5,704 bases of DNA, taken from contig VBKD01000113.1 in assembly GCA_005888075.1 (NCBI GenBank), positions 3,920-9,623 of the forward strand, read 5' to 3'. The position numbers and the translations under genes were made by a program. Positions 1 to 5,536 of this stretch are shown piece after piece. The stretch is from Chloroflexota bacterium (GTDB lineage: Bacteria; Chloroflexota; Dormibacteria; Dormibacterales; Dormibacteraceae). How positions within the stretch are numbered: position 1 is the first letter of the stretch; each line of letters opens with the position of its first letter. Under the pieces are notes generated by a model, which was not told where the DNA came from, did no database searches, and saw only the letters and a list, made by a program, of their open reading frames with translations.

Positions 1-570
1 CTCGGCCAGCAGCCTGGCCCGGGCTGCGTCCACGCCATGCAAGACCAGCAGCTTTTCGATTTCCGGGGCCGGCACGGGGTGGAAGAACACGCGCTGGCAG
101 CGCGAGACCACGGTGGGCAGGACCACAAACGGGTTGAGGCTAGGCGTCGTGAGCATGATGACGCGATGCGGATGCGGCTCTTCAAGGGTCTTGAGCAGGA
201 CGCCCTGGTCCTGGTCCCGCAAACGACCGACGTTGGCGACCAGCGCGACCCGCCGCGAGCCCACCGCCGGTTTCAGGTTGAGAAATGCCTGCAGCGAGAG
301 CTCGTGAAACTCCGGAGGCTTGTCCGGCAACAGCCGGATCTCATTGATCGACAGCGGCTTGATCCGGTCGTCCTCCCAATAATCCGGATGGCGGTTGAGG
401 TGTGCCTCGGGAAGCAGCGCTGTCGCCAGCGCTCGAGCGGCCATCGCCTTACCCAGGCCCGCCTCTCCGACGAACAGGTATGCGTGCGCCAGGCGTCCGC
501 TTTCGAGCTGCGATCGCAGCTGGTCGAGCGCCTGGTTGTGGCCTGCGATGCCCTCGAACGGATCGGTCAC
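1..570 (-). CDS. holB: DNA polymerase III delta' subunit, N-terminal part (cut by left edge)
   Basis: Clamp-loader subunit delta', which helps load the sliding clamp for the replicative polymerase. The 190 visible codons begin at GTG 570 and run off the left edge, so the C-terminal collar region is missing. Visible parts: a GEAGLGKA P-loop-like motif (residues 35-42), HPDY (61-64), LSINEIRLL (73-81, the usual ISI-x-QIR element), LLKTLEEP (125-132) and the SRC arginine-finger motif (156-158). No cysteines lie between the P-loop and HPDY, so the zinc module common in clamp-loader AAA+ subunits is absent. The Walker B acids are also replaced (LVANVGRL, 110-117). Both points fit a non-hydrolysing delta' rather than gamma/tau. 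The GTG start shares GTGA with the upstream phosphatidyltransferase stop, which indicates coupling. No strong Shine-Dalgarno is seen. Its place behind lipid genes is probably positional, not functional. Confidence 0.9.
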   Translation of the reverse strand, partial: MTDPFEGIAGHNQALDQLRSQLESGRLAHAYLFVGEAGLGKAMAARALATALLPEAHLNRHPDYWEDDRIKPLSINEIRLLPDKPPEFHELSLQAFLNLKPAVGSRRVALVANVGRLRDQDQGVLLKTLEEPHPHRVIMLTTPSLNPFVVLPTVVSRCQRVFFHPVPAPEIEKLLVLHGVDAARARLLAE

Positions 571-1220
571 GGAACCTGGTGGTGAGCCGCCCTGGCCGCC
601 TTGATCTCCCTTTCTCGCGCCAGGCGCTGGGCGCGTCCCTGCAGCCAGACCTCGCGGATTCGCTGCAGCGCGGTGTAGTTGGTCACGATCGCGAGCAGGA
701 AGACCACCATGTAGAGGACGTAACCGCCGAAGATCAAGCCGATCACCGTCACGACGACGCGCTCAGGACGCGCGAACAACCCCGTTTCGCATGTGAAGCC
801 CAGGCTCTGCGCGCGTGCCCGCACATAGCTGACGAGGAACGAACCTGCCAGCGCGGCGAGTGTCGCCAGCACGAGCCACCTCTGCAGCGGCCCTCCGATC
901 GTGACGAAGTAGGCCGCCAGGCCCAGGTAAATCGCGCCTTCGGAATATCGGTCGAGCGTCGAATCGAGGAACGCCCCGTACGGATAGCTGGCCTGAGTCG
1001 AGCGCGCCAGCGCGCCGTCCAGGATGTCGAAGCTGCCGGCGACGATCAAGGCCAGACCTGCCCATCGCAAGTGCCCGAACGCGACCAGGCCGGCGGCAAG
1101 AAACGTGAGCGTCAGGCCGACCACGGTGACCTGGTTCGGCGTCACGGGCACGCGGCCGATGGCTTTCATCAAAGCCTCTGCCTGCTGGCGGACCCACGCC
1201 TCAAACCGCGTTGTGAACAT
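567..1220 (-). CDS. pgsA: CDP-alcohol phosphatidyltransferase, probable phosphatidylinositol-phosphate synthase
   Basis: Integral membrane enzyme that moves a phosphatidyl group from CDP-diacylglycerol to an alcohol, here most likely inositol-3-phosphate, giving phosphatidylinositol phosphate. The full CDP-alcohol motif is present in 217 residues: D65, D68, G69, A72-R73, G82, D86 and D90. Downstream, SYVRARA (131-137) and RPER (151-154) resemble the mycobacterial PgsA1/PIP synthase signature; this comparison is from memory. Hydrophobic stretches near 31-63, 95-130 and 155-182 fit a small multi-pass protein, and the tail is basic. The ATG at 1220 lies inside the end of the glycosyltransferase gene (20-base overlap) and follows a good GAGGTGA ribosome site at 1230-1224, three bases away. 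Substrate choice is inferred from ino1 and the pimA-like gene in the same operon; phosphatidylglycerophosphate synthase is the main alternative. Confidence 0.88.
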   Translation of the reverse strand: MFTTRFEAWVRQQAEALMKAIGRVPVTPNQVTVVGLTLTFLAAGLVAFGHLRWAGLALIVAGSFDILDGALARSTQASYPYGAFLDSTLDRYSEGAIYLGLAAYFVTIGGPLQRWLVLATLAALAGSFLVSYVRARAQSLGFTCETGLFARPERVVVTVIGLIFGGYVLYMVVFLLAIVTNYTALQRIREVWLQGRAQRLAREREIKAARAAHHQVP

Positions 1221-2361
1221 TCGTCACCTCGAGCGTCTTGTAAGCAAAGGCATCCAAAGCCTCGCGATAAATGTGGAGGATGTCGGCGGTGACCGACTCC
1301 CACGAATAGCGCTGTGCCTTCTCGTGCGCGTAGTTGCCCATACGCATTCGCAGGTCGGCGTCTCTGGCCAGGATGACCAGCGATGCGCCTAGCTCGCGCC
1401 AGTTGCGTGGCTGGACGGTGATGCTGTCGCGGCCGGACTCTAGGACCGACATATACCCGGGCACCTCGGTGGCGACCACCGGAAGTCCCGAGGCCAGAGC
1501 TTCGAGGAGCACGATGCCGAAGCTCTCCGCACCCGTGGCGGGTGCGCAGAAGATGTCGGCGCTGCCGAAATAGCGAGGCTTGACTGAATCGGGCACGTAG
1601 CCGGCCATGATGACGTTGGGCAGCCTGTGCCGCGCGATGTAGGACTCGATTGTTCCGCGCAGCGGCCCATCGCCGACGATGATCAGCCGCGTGTGCGGCA
1701 CGCGAGTCTGGATGAAACGGTATGCCCGGAGAAGGTCACCCAGTCCCTTTCGCTTTTCCAGGCGGCCGACGAAAAGGATGTTGATCTTTTCGTCCCGCAG
1801 GTGACGGATGGGCGGCACCCCGGGCTTGTACACGTCGAGGTCGATGCCGTTGGGAATCACTCGCATCTGGTAGCCGGGAAAGTATCGGTTCACGAATGCC
1901 CGAGCGGGCTCGCTGACCGCGATCGCGCTGTGCAGGTGGGCGAGGTATGGCTGCAGCAACGGCCGGCCGTAGTAGTAGCCGACGTTGGAGCGCGCAAACG
2001 CATGAAAGGTGCCGACGTTCGCTGTCGTCGACATCTTGAGCATCGTCATCGGCAGCGCCGGCATCAGGGGCTCATGAAAATGCAGGACGTCAAACGCCTC
2101 CTCTTCGATGATCGCGGCGACGCGGTTGGCAAGATGGAAGCTCAGCGTGATCCTCGCGACCGATTCGTTGGCAGGGATCGCGATCGGCGTGCCGATGCGA
2201 TAAAAGTGCGCGGTGTCGAAGTCGATGTCGGATCGGCTCGAGGGAGCGAAGATGCGCGTCTCGTGGCCAAGGTTGCGAAGCTGCCGCGCCAGGTGCCGTA
2301 CATGGTCGTTGACGCCGCCTGGCGACGCGAAGTCGTAGGGAGAGACGAGGCCAACTCTCAT
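1201..2361 (-). CDS. pimA: GT4 glycosyltransferase, PimA-like phosphatidylinositol mannosyltransferase
   Basis: GT-B-fold, family 4 glycosyltransferase of 386 residues, close to the usual PimA length. In the mycobacterial pathway PimA moves mannose from GDP-mannose to the inositol of phosphatidylinositol at the inner face of the membrane. Visible elements: SPGGV glycine-rich acceptor loop (13-17), DVLHFHEP (91-98), GTFH with H120, IPNGID (169-174), VGRLEKRKG (198-206, giving R200 and K205), and the ESFGIVLLE block (279-287, giving E279 and E287). These match the PimA residues that bind the sugar nucleotide, as I recall them. There is no signal peptide. ATG 2361 shares ATGA with the stop of a nine-codon mini-ORF, and its own ribosome site is weak (purines end 14 bases upstream). 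The fold is secure. The exact sugar and acceptor are inferred from the neighbours; another lipid-directed GT4 activity is possible. Confidence 0.82.
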   Translation of the reverse strand: MRVGLVSPYDFASPGGVNDHVRHLARQLRNLGHETRIFAPSSRSDIDFDTAHFYRIGTPIAIPANESVARITLSFHLANRVAAIIEEEAFDVLHFHEPLMPALPMTMLKMSTTANVGTFHAFARSNVGYYYGRPLLQPYLAHLHSAIAVSEPARAFVNRYFPGYQMRVIPNGIDLDVYKPGVPPIRHLRDEKINILFVGRLEKRKGLGDLLRAYRFIQTRVPHTRLIIVGDGPLRGTIESYIARHRLPNVIMAGYVPDSVKPRYFGSADIFCAPATGAESFGIVLLEALASGLPVVATEVPGYMSVLESGRDSITVQPRNWRELGASLVILARDADLRMRMGNYAHEKAQRYSWESVTADILHIYREALDAFAYKTLEVTNVHNAV

Positions 2362-2387
2362 CGAAGCAACCCGCGCCTCTCTTTCAT
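2358..2387 (-). CDS. Nine-codon mini-ORF linking acyltransferase and pimA-like gene
   Basis: ATG 2387 shares ATGA with the stop of the second acyltransferase, encodes MKERRGLLR, and its TGA shares ATGA with the ATG of the pimA-like gene at 2361. A clear GGGAGGGG ribosome site (2400-2393) sits five bases before this ATG, while the pimA-like start itself has only a distant purine run. It may act as a termination-reinitiation bridge that delivers ribosomes to the glycosyltransferase. The peptide itself need not have a function, and chance is possible. Confidence 0.35.
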   Translation of the reverse strand: MKERRGLLR

Positions 2388-3256
2388 GGTGACCCCTCCC
2401 AGATGCGATGCGGCACGTGCCACTGCTCCGGATGGCGCTGGATGAAACCCTCGATGTGACGCAGGCACTCCTCGGTGGCGCGGATCTGGTCGGCCCGCGC
2501 GTTTCCGGTCGACGTCGCGTAGACGAGGGGCGAGCCTTCGGCCATGTACGAATCGTCGGGCAGGCGATAGACGCAGACCGGGAACAGCGGCGTGCCCAAG
2601 CGCAACGCCATCGCCGCCGGCCCGAGGGGAATTGGAGCCGGCTTCCCGAAGAACGGCATCATGTGGCCGGTGCCCGCGATGTCGCGGTCGATGGCGGTGA
2701 TCACCATCTCCTGGTCGCGAAGCGCCTGCAGAACCCTGCGGATGCCGCCGTGGTCCAGCGTCAGCACGCTGATGCCGAGCCTCGCTCGAGTGTCCCGATA
2801 CCACTCGAAGAGCTCCCTCGGCTCCAACTCCTCCGCGAAGAAGCTGACCGGGGCCAGGGTGGCCGACCAGATCGCGGCGCAAACCTCGTACGAACCCATG
2901 TGACAGGAGACGACCAGCACGCCCTTGCCGCGGGCTCGCGCCTCCTCGAGGTACTCCCAGCCCTGCACCTTCAACCGAGGCCGCATTGTCTCGACCGCCG
3001 TGCTGGGCAGCATCATGAGGTCCGCATACGCCTTGGCGTGGTTGCGAAAGTTCAGCCAGGACAGGCGGCGCAATGCGGCCGGGTCGCCCTCCAGCTCTGG
3101 ACACGCGGTCTTCAGGTTGTACTCGAGCCGCGGGCGAGCGAGCGGTGAGAACCACCATGCGAATCGAGCGGCGATCACGGCGAGCGCATACGCCCAAGGA
3201 TGAGGCAGTCGCTCGACAAGCGACTGCACTGCCTTGAACGCACGGTAACGCCACAC
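2384..3256 (-). CDS. LpxL/PatA-type lysophospholipid acyltransferase, second copy (HX4E variant)
   Basis: Membrane-associated acyltransferase of the lipid A / PIM acyltransferase family (LPLAT), 290 residues. Seen: a membrane-proximal hydrophobic N-terminus (about 21-36), YNLKTACPEL (46-55), the catalytic-type HMGSYE (119-124; histidine then acid at +5, here Glu), DRDIAGTG (190-197), PFFGKP (201-206), a GPAAMALRLGTPLFPV block (212-227) and the terminal HPEQW (275-279) typical of the family. Where the first copy has GVEV before FFG, this protein has GHMM, so a Glu that I believe is catalytic in PatA is missing. The start is GTG 3256 (no strong ribosome site), 12 bases after the preceding stop, inside a small tandem duplication. 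The context suggests acylation of a phosphatidylinositol glycolipid, either the mannose or the inositol. The acceptor is not readable from sequence. Confidence 0.85.
   Translation of the reverse strand: MWRYRAFKAVQSLVERLPHPWAYALAVIAARFAWWFSPLARPRLEYNLKTACPELEGDPAALRRLSWLNFRNHAKAYADLMMLPSTAVETMRPRLKVQGWEYLEEARARGKGVLVVSCHMGSYEVCAAIWSATLAPVSFFAEELEPRELFEWYRDTRARLGISVLTLDHGGIRRVLQALRDQEMVITAIDRDIAGTGHMMPFFGKPAPIPLGPAAMALRLGTPLFPVCVYRLPDDSYMAEGSPLVYATSTGNARADQIRATEECLRHIEGFIQRHPEQWHVPHRIWEGSP
2393..2400 (-). promoter_or_regulatory. Shine-Dalgarno GGGAGGGG upstream of mini-ORF / pimA-like gene
   Basis: It lies within the last codons of the second acyltransferase. The spacing is five bases to ATG 2387 but 31 bases to ATG 2361, so it fits the mini-ORF rather than the glycosyltransferase start directly. 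Confidence 0.5.
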
Positions 3257-3272
3257 TCAGCGCCACACTCAG
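3251..3272. repeat. Short tandem duplication CCACACTCAG-CG-CCACACTCAG
   Basis: A 10-base word is repeated with a 12-base period exactly across the junction of the two acyltransferase genes. On the minus strand each copy contains TGAGTG (stop then GTG). The first TGA (3271-3269) ends the upstream gene, and the second GTG (3256) starts the downstream one. The first GTG (3268) meets the duplicated TGA after two further codons. Confidence 0.85.
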
Positions 3273-4201
3273 TCTTTGAACATGGAGCGGAATGCGTACC
3301 ACTGCTCGGGGCGCTCCTTGATGAAATCTTCGAAACGACTCACCACCCGCTGCATGACGCTCTCTTTCGTCTCGCCTGCAGCCAACGTCATGGGCGGATC
3401 GAGATGAACGTGATAACGGCTTGGGCCGGTCGCGTACTGATAGGCGGTGAGCAACGGCACGCCCGTCTTCAAAGCGAGCGCCGCGGGCCCGCCCGGAACG
3501 ACTGAGCGTCGTCCGAAGAAGCGCACCTCGACGCCAGGTCCCTGCTCCAGGTCGCAAAGGAGCGCTATCACCCCATTTCGCCGCAAGGCCTCGGTGATCG
3601 CGCGGACTGCCGGACGGCCGAGCGTTATGACGTTCAAGCCAAAACGCTCGCGGGTCCGGACGACGGCTTCGTTCAATGAGCCTGGAAAGCGCTCTGCCAC
3701 GGCGTATACGGGATAGCCCACAGCCGCCGCGCTCGCGCCGGCCATATCCCACGAGCCCATGTGCGGGACCGCCATGATGGCCCCCCGGCCTCGATCCAGA
3801 GCGGCATCGACATGCTCACGACCGTCGAAAGTGACGCGCGCGACCAACTCTTCCGGAGGGAGATTGCCCAACAGCACGAAATCCATCAGGACGCGGCCGT
3901 AGTTCTGGAACGCGCGTCGGGCCACATGCGCCACCTCGGGATCGGACGGGTCGCGGCCGAGCGCCGCGGCGTAGTTCTCCATGGCGTTACGACGCTGCTG
4001 AACGCTCAGCCAGTACCAGGCCGTCCCGCCGGGGGTCGCGGCGGCATGCCGAAACGCGGCCGGCAACGCGTGCAGGGCACGCGCCCCGACCCGATACGCC
4101 GCCGAACCGAAACCCGCCGGACCGCTATCGCCGGGCAGCAGCCGCCGCCGGCTTTCTGCGAGCGGAGCGCCGGACTTCTCCATTGCTTCCCGCCTTACCA
4201 C
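3269..4201 (-). CDS. LpxL/PatA-type lysophospholipid acyltransferase, first copy
   Basis: Acyl-CoA-dependent acyltransferase of the family that includes mycobacterial PatA, which acylates the mannose of early PIMs at the inner membrane face. Of 310 residues from GTG 4201, visible motifs are HMGSWD (147-152; His-X4-Asp), VAERFPGSLNE (168-178), CDLEQGPGVEVRFFG (216-230, with E225 where PatA has an essential Glu, from memory), GGPAALALKTGVPLL (237-251) and RPEQWYAF (297-304). These make it the more PatA-like of the two copies. The start is uncertain. GTG 4201 has GGAGGAG at 4218-4212 ten bases upstream; ATG 4183 (six codons in) is the alternative. Either start lies inside the end of ino1, giving a 77- or 59-base overlap. 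About 30 N-terminal residues (SRRR, glycine/alanine-rich) look unstructured before the homologous region. Confidence 0.86.
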   Translation of the reverse strand: MVRREAMEKSGAPLAESRRRLLPGDSGPAGFGSAAYRVGARALHALPAAFRHAAATPGGTAWYWLSVQQRRNAMENYAAALGRDPSDPEVAHVARRAFQNYGRVLMDFVLLGNLPPEELVARVTFDGREHVDAALDRGRGAIMAVPHMGSWDMAGASAAAVGYPVYAVAERFPGSLNEAVVRTRERFGLNVITLGRPAVRAITEALRRNGVIALLCDLEQGPGVEVRFFGRRSVVPGGPAALALKTGVPLLTAYQYATGPSRYHVHLDPPMTLAAGETKESVMQRVVSRFEDFIKERPEQWYAFRSMFKD

Positions 4202-5294
4202 CTTCGATGAACTCCTCCACCAATCGCCTGGCTTCGTTGTCGCTGTACTGCACTGGGGGCGACTTCATGAAGTACGAGCTGGGCCCCTCCAGCGCGCCTC
4301 CGATGCCTCGGTCGAGCGCCACCTTCGCGCAGCGCACCGCATCGATGACGATGCCTGCCGAGTTGGGTGAATCGACCACCTCGAGCTTGAGCTCCACGTT
4401 CAGGGGAACATCGCCAAACGAGCGCCCCTCGAGCCGGATGTAGGCCCACTTGCGATCGTTCAGCCACGGCACATAGTCGGACGGACCGATGTGCACGTTG
4501 TCAGCGCCGACGTCGTAATCGAGCTGCGACGTGACGGACCGGGTCTTGGAAATCTTCTTGGACATCAGACGCTCTCGCTCCAGCATGTTCAAGAAGTCGG
4601 TGTTGCCGCCGAAGTTGAGCTGGTATGTGCGCTCGAGCTTGACGCCTCTATCGCGGAACAGCCGCGTCAGCACGCGGTGGATGATCGTGGCGCCGACCTG
4701 CGACTTGATGTCGTCGCCGATGATCGGCAGCTTCTTGTCCTGAAAACGCTTCTGCCAGTAAGGCTCGCGCGCAATGAAAACCGGGATGCAGTTCACGAAG
4801 CCGACACCCGCGGTGAGCGCCTGTTCGACGTACCACTTCGTCGCCTCTTCGGAGCCGACGGGCAGGTAGCTGACGAGCACGTCGGCTTTGGTCTTCCTCA
4901 AGATGCCGACGACGTCAGACGTCTCCCCAGGCGCCTTCTTCACAACGTCCGAGAGGTACTTGCCGATGCCGTCGTGGGTCATGCCGCGGCTGACCTTGAC
5001 GCCGAGCTTCGGGACATCGGAGAACTTCACTGTGTTGTTGGGCTTGGCAAAGATCGCTTCGGAGAGGTCGAGGCCGACTTTGTTTTTGTCGATGTCGAAA
5101 GCGGCGACGAACTCGATGTCACTGATGTGGTAGCCGCCTAGGTCGACGTGCATGAGACCGGGGACGGAGTCTTTCGGCGAGGCGTTGCGGTAGTAGTGCA
5201 CGCCCTGCACCAGTGAGGAGGCGCAGTTGCCCGTCCCCACGATGGCGACGCGAACCTTGCCTTTTCGATGACCGTCCCTTTGGTTGTTGTTCAA
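4125..5294 (-). CDS. ino1: Inositol-3-phosphate synthase (MIPS)
   Basis: Cytosolic NAD-dependent enzyme that isomerises and cyclises glucose-6-phosphate to 1D-myo-inositol-3-phosphate, the committed step to inositol lipids. Seen in 389 residues: Rossmann motif VAIVGTGNCASSLVQG (16-31), SYLPVGSEEA (142-151), GDDIKSQVGAT (193-203), NFGGNTDFLNM (227-237), ERERL-SKKISKT (239-251), and KLEVVDSPNSAG (303-314). These match the short actinobacterial-type MIPS. That type usually ends near EEFIEGG (360-366), so the last 23 residues (basic and alanine-rich, ending AAAAARR) are an extra tail, encoded where the next gene already begins. The start is TTG 5294, supported by a perfect AGGAGGAGGT six bases upstream. 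It shares TTGA with the stop of the ArsR remnant frame. Expression probably depends on the tandem-palindrome control region at 5499-5536. Confidence 0.95.
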   Translation of the reverse strand: MNNNQRDGHRKGKVRVAIVGTGNCASSLVQGVHYYRNASPKDSVPGLMHVDLGGYHISDIEFVAAFDIDKNKVGLDLSEAIFAKPNNTVKFSDVPKLGVKVSRGMTHDGIGKYLSDVVKKAPGETSDVVGILRKTKADVLVSYLPVGSEEATKWYVEQALTAGVGFVNCIPVFIAREPYWQKRFQDKKLPIIGDDIKSQVGATIIHRVLTRLFRDRGVKLERTYQLNFGGNTDFLNMLERERLMSKKISKTRSVTSQLDYDVGADNVHIGPSDYVPWLNDRKWAYIRLEGRSFGDVPLNVELKLEVVDSPNSAGIVIDAVRCAKVALDRGIGGALEGPSSYFMKSPPVQYSDNEARRLVEEFIEGGKAGSNGEVRRSARRKPAAAAARR

Positions 5295-5501
5295 ACCCCG
5301 ACCTCCTCCTGAACTTTCATTTTCTTCTTGATGCCAAGCAGCTCATCCAGGCGCGCCCGGAAGCGCGCGATGTTTTCGACGTCCAGCGAGCAGTAGACCT
5401 GCCGGCCCTCGCGCAAGGCGCTCGAGGATCCGCAAGCGCGTCGCGTTCGCGAAGGCGAGGAAGTGGTCCGGCAGCTCCTTCCGCGGGCTCTGGAGAAACA
5501 T
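5291..5501 (-). pseudogene. ArsR-family regulator remnant with internal deletion and frameshift
   Basis: Frame 1 starts at ATG 5501 and reads FLAFANATRLRILERLA (residues 14-30), the first helices of an ArsR winged-helix domain. It then loses homology and stops at about 5369 (APG, TGA). A +1-shifted frame from about 5413 reads REGRQVYCSLD, the ArsR wing, then NIARFRARLDELLG and a lysine-rich tail, ending with TGA at 5293-5291. Between the two halves roughly 30-35 codons are missing: the piece that would carry the helix-turn-helix recognition helix (DLA...LSQ...VS.HL...AGLV in typical members). Even a frameshift-fused product could not bind DNA normally. Either the gene is decaying, or the assembly lost about 100 bases here. 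The second frame ends in TTGA, overlapping the ino1 start, so an intact ancestor would have been translationally coupled to ino1 and was presumably its local regulator. Confidence 0.72.
5301..5310 (-). promoter_or_regulatory. Strong Shine-Dalgarno deciding the TTG start of ino1
   Basis: AGGAGGAGGT on the minus strand, six bases before TTG 5294. It is the best ribosome site in the window. It supports the rare TTG codon as the true start and would let ino1 be translated even though the upstream regulator frame is broken. Confidence 0.8.
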
Positions 5502-5517
5502 AAAGGTTGCTTTATAG
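5499..5517 (-). promoter_or_regulatory. Operator-like palindrome, unit 2 (start-codon proximal)
   Basis: Read on the minus strand: CTATAAAG-CAAC-CTTTATG. ATAAAG/CTTTAT form a perfect 6-bp inverted repeat with a 4-base spacer. The final ATG is the start codon of the ArsR remnant, so a bound repressor would cover both the -10-like TATAAA and the translation start. Its identical arms and 19-bp spacing with the unit upstream point to a two-site operator for a dimeric winged-helix regulator. The binding protein is inferred. Confidence 0.6.
5511..5516 (-). promoter_or_regulatory. Candidate -10 element (TATAAA) for the operon, possibly leaderless
   Basis: TATAAA at 5516-5511 ends nine bases before the ATG at 5501, so transcription could start at or next to the start codon, giving a leaderless message. 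No Shine-Dalgarno precedes that ATG. I see no good -35 hexamer 16-18 bases upstream. A second TATAAA at 5535-5530 is the alternative and would give a short leader. Confidence 0.4.
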
Positions 5518-5536
5518 CATAAAGAGTTCTTTATAG
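5518..5536 (-). promoter_or_regulatory. Operator-like palindrome, unit 1
   Basis: Minus strand CTATAAAG-AACT-CTTTATG, the same 15 fixed bases as the adjacent unit with a different 4-base spacer. Conservation of the arms but not the spacer is what is expected of a protein-binding site rather than a plain DNA duplication. The AT-rich arms stand out sharply from the GC-rich surroundings. Confidence 0.6.

Noticed and set aside
402..1292. Long plus-strand open frame (296 codons)
   Set aside because: It is the antisense shadow of the phosphatidyltransferase and of the ends of holB and the pimA-like gene, all of which have clear family motifs. Its own translation is rich in Arg/Gln/His/Asp with no recognisable domain.
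1627..2445. Plus-strand open frame of 272 codons opposite the pimA-like gene
   Set aside because: Antisense to a motif-complete GT4 gene; no domain and no ribosome site.
2358..3752. Minus-strand open frame of 464 codons across both acyltransferases
   Set aside because: Out of frame with two well-supported acyltransferases; arginine/glycine-rich composition typical of a GC-rich shadow frame. Only its last nine codons are discussed, as a mini-ORF.
5213..5503. Plus-strand open frame of 96 codons over the ino1 start
   Set aside because: It runs opposite the ino1 5' end and ArsR remnant, shows no family motif, and ends exactly in the AT-rich operator region.
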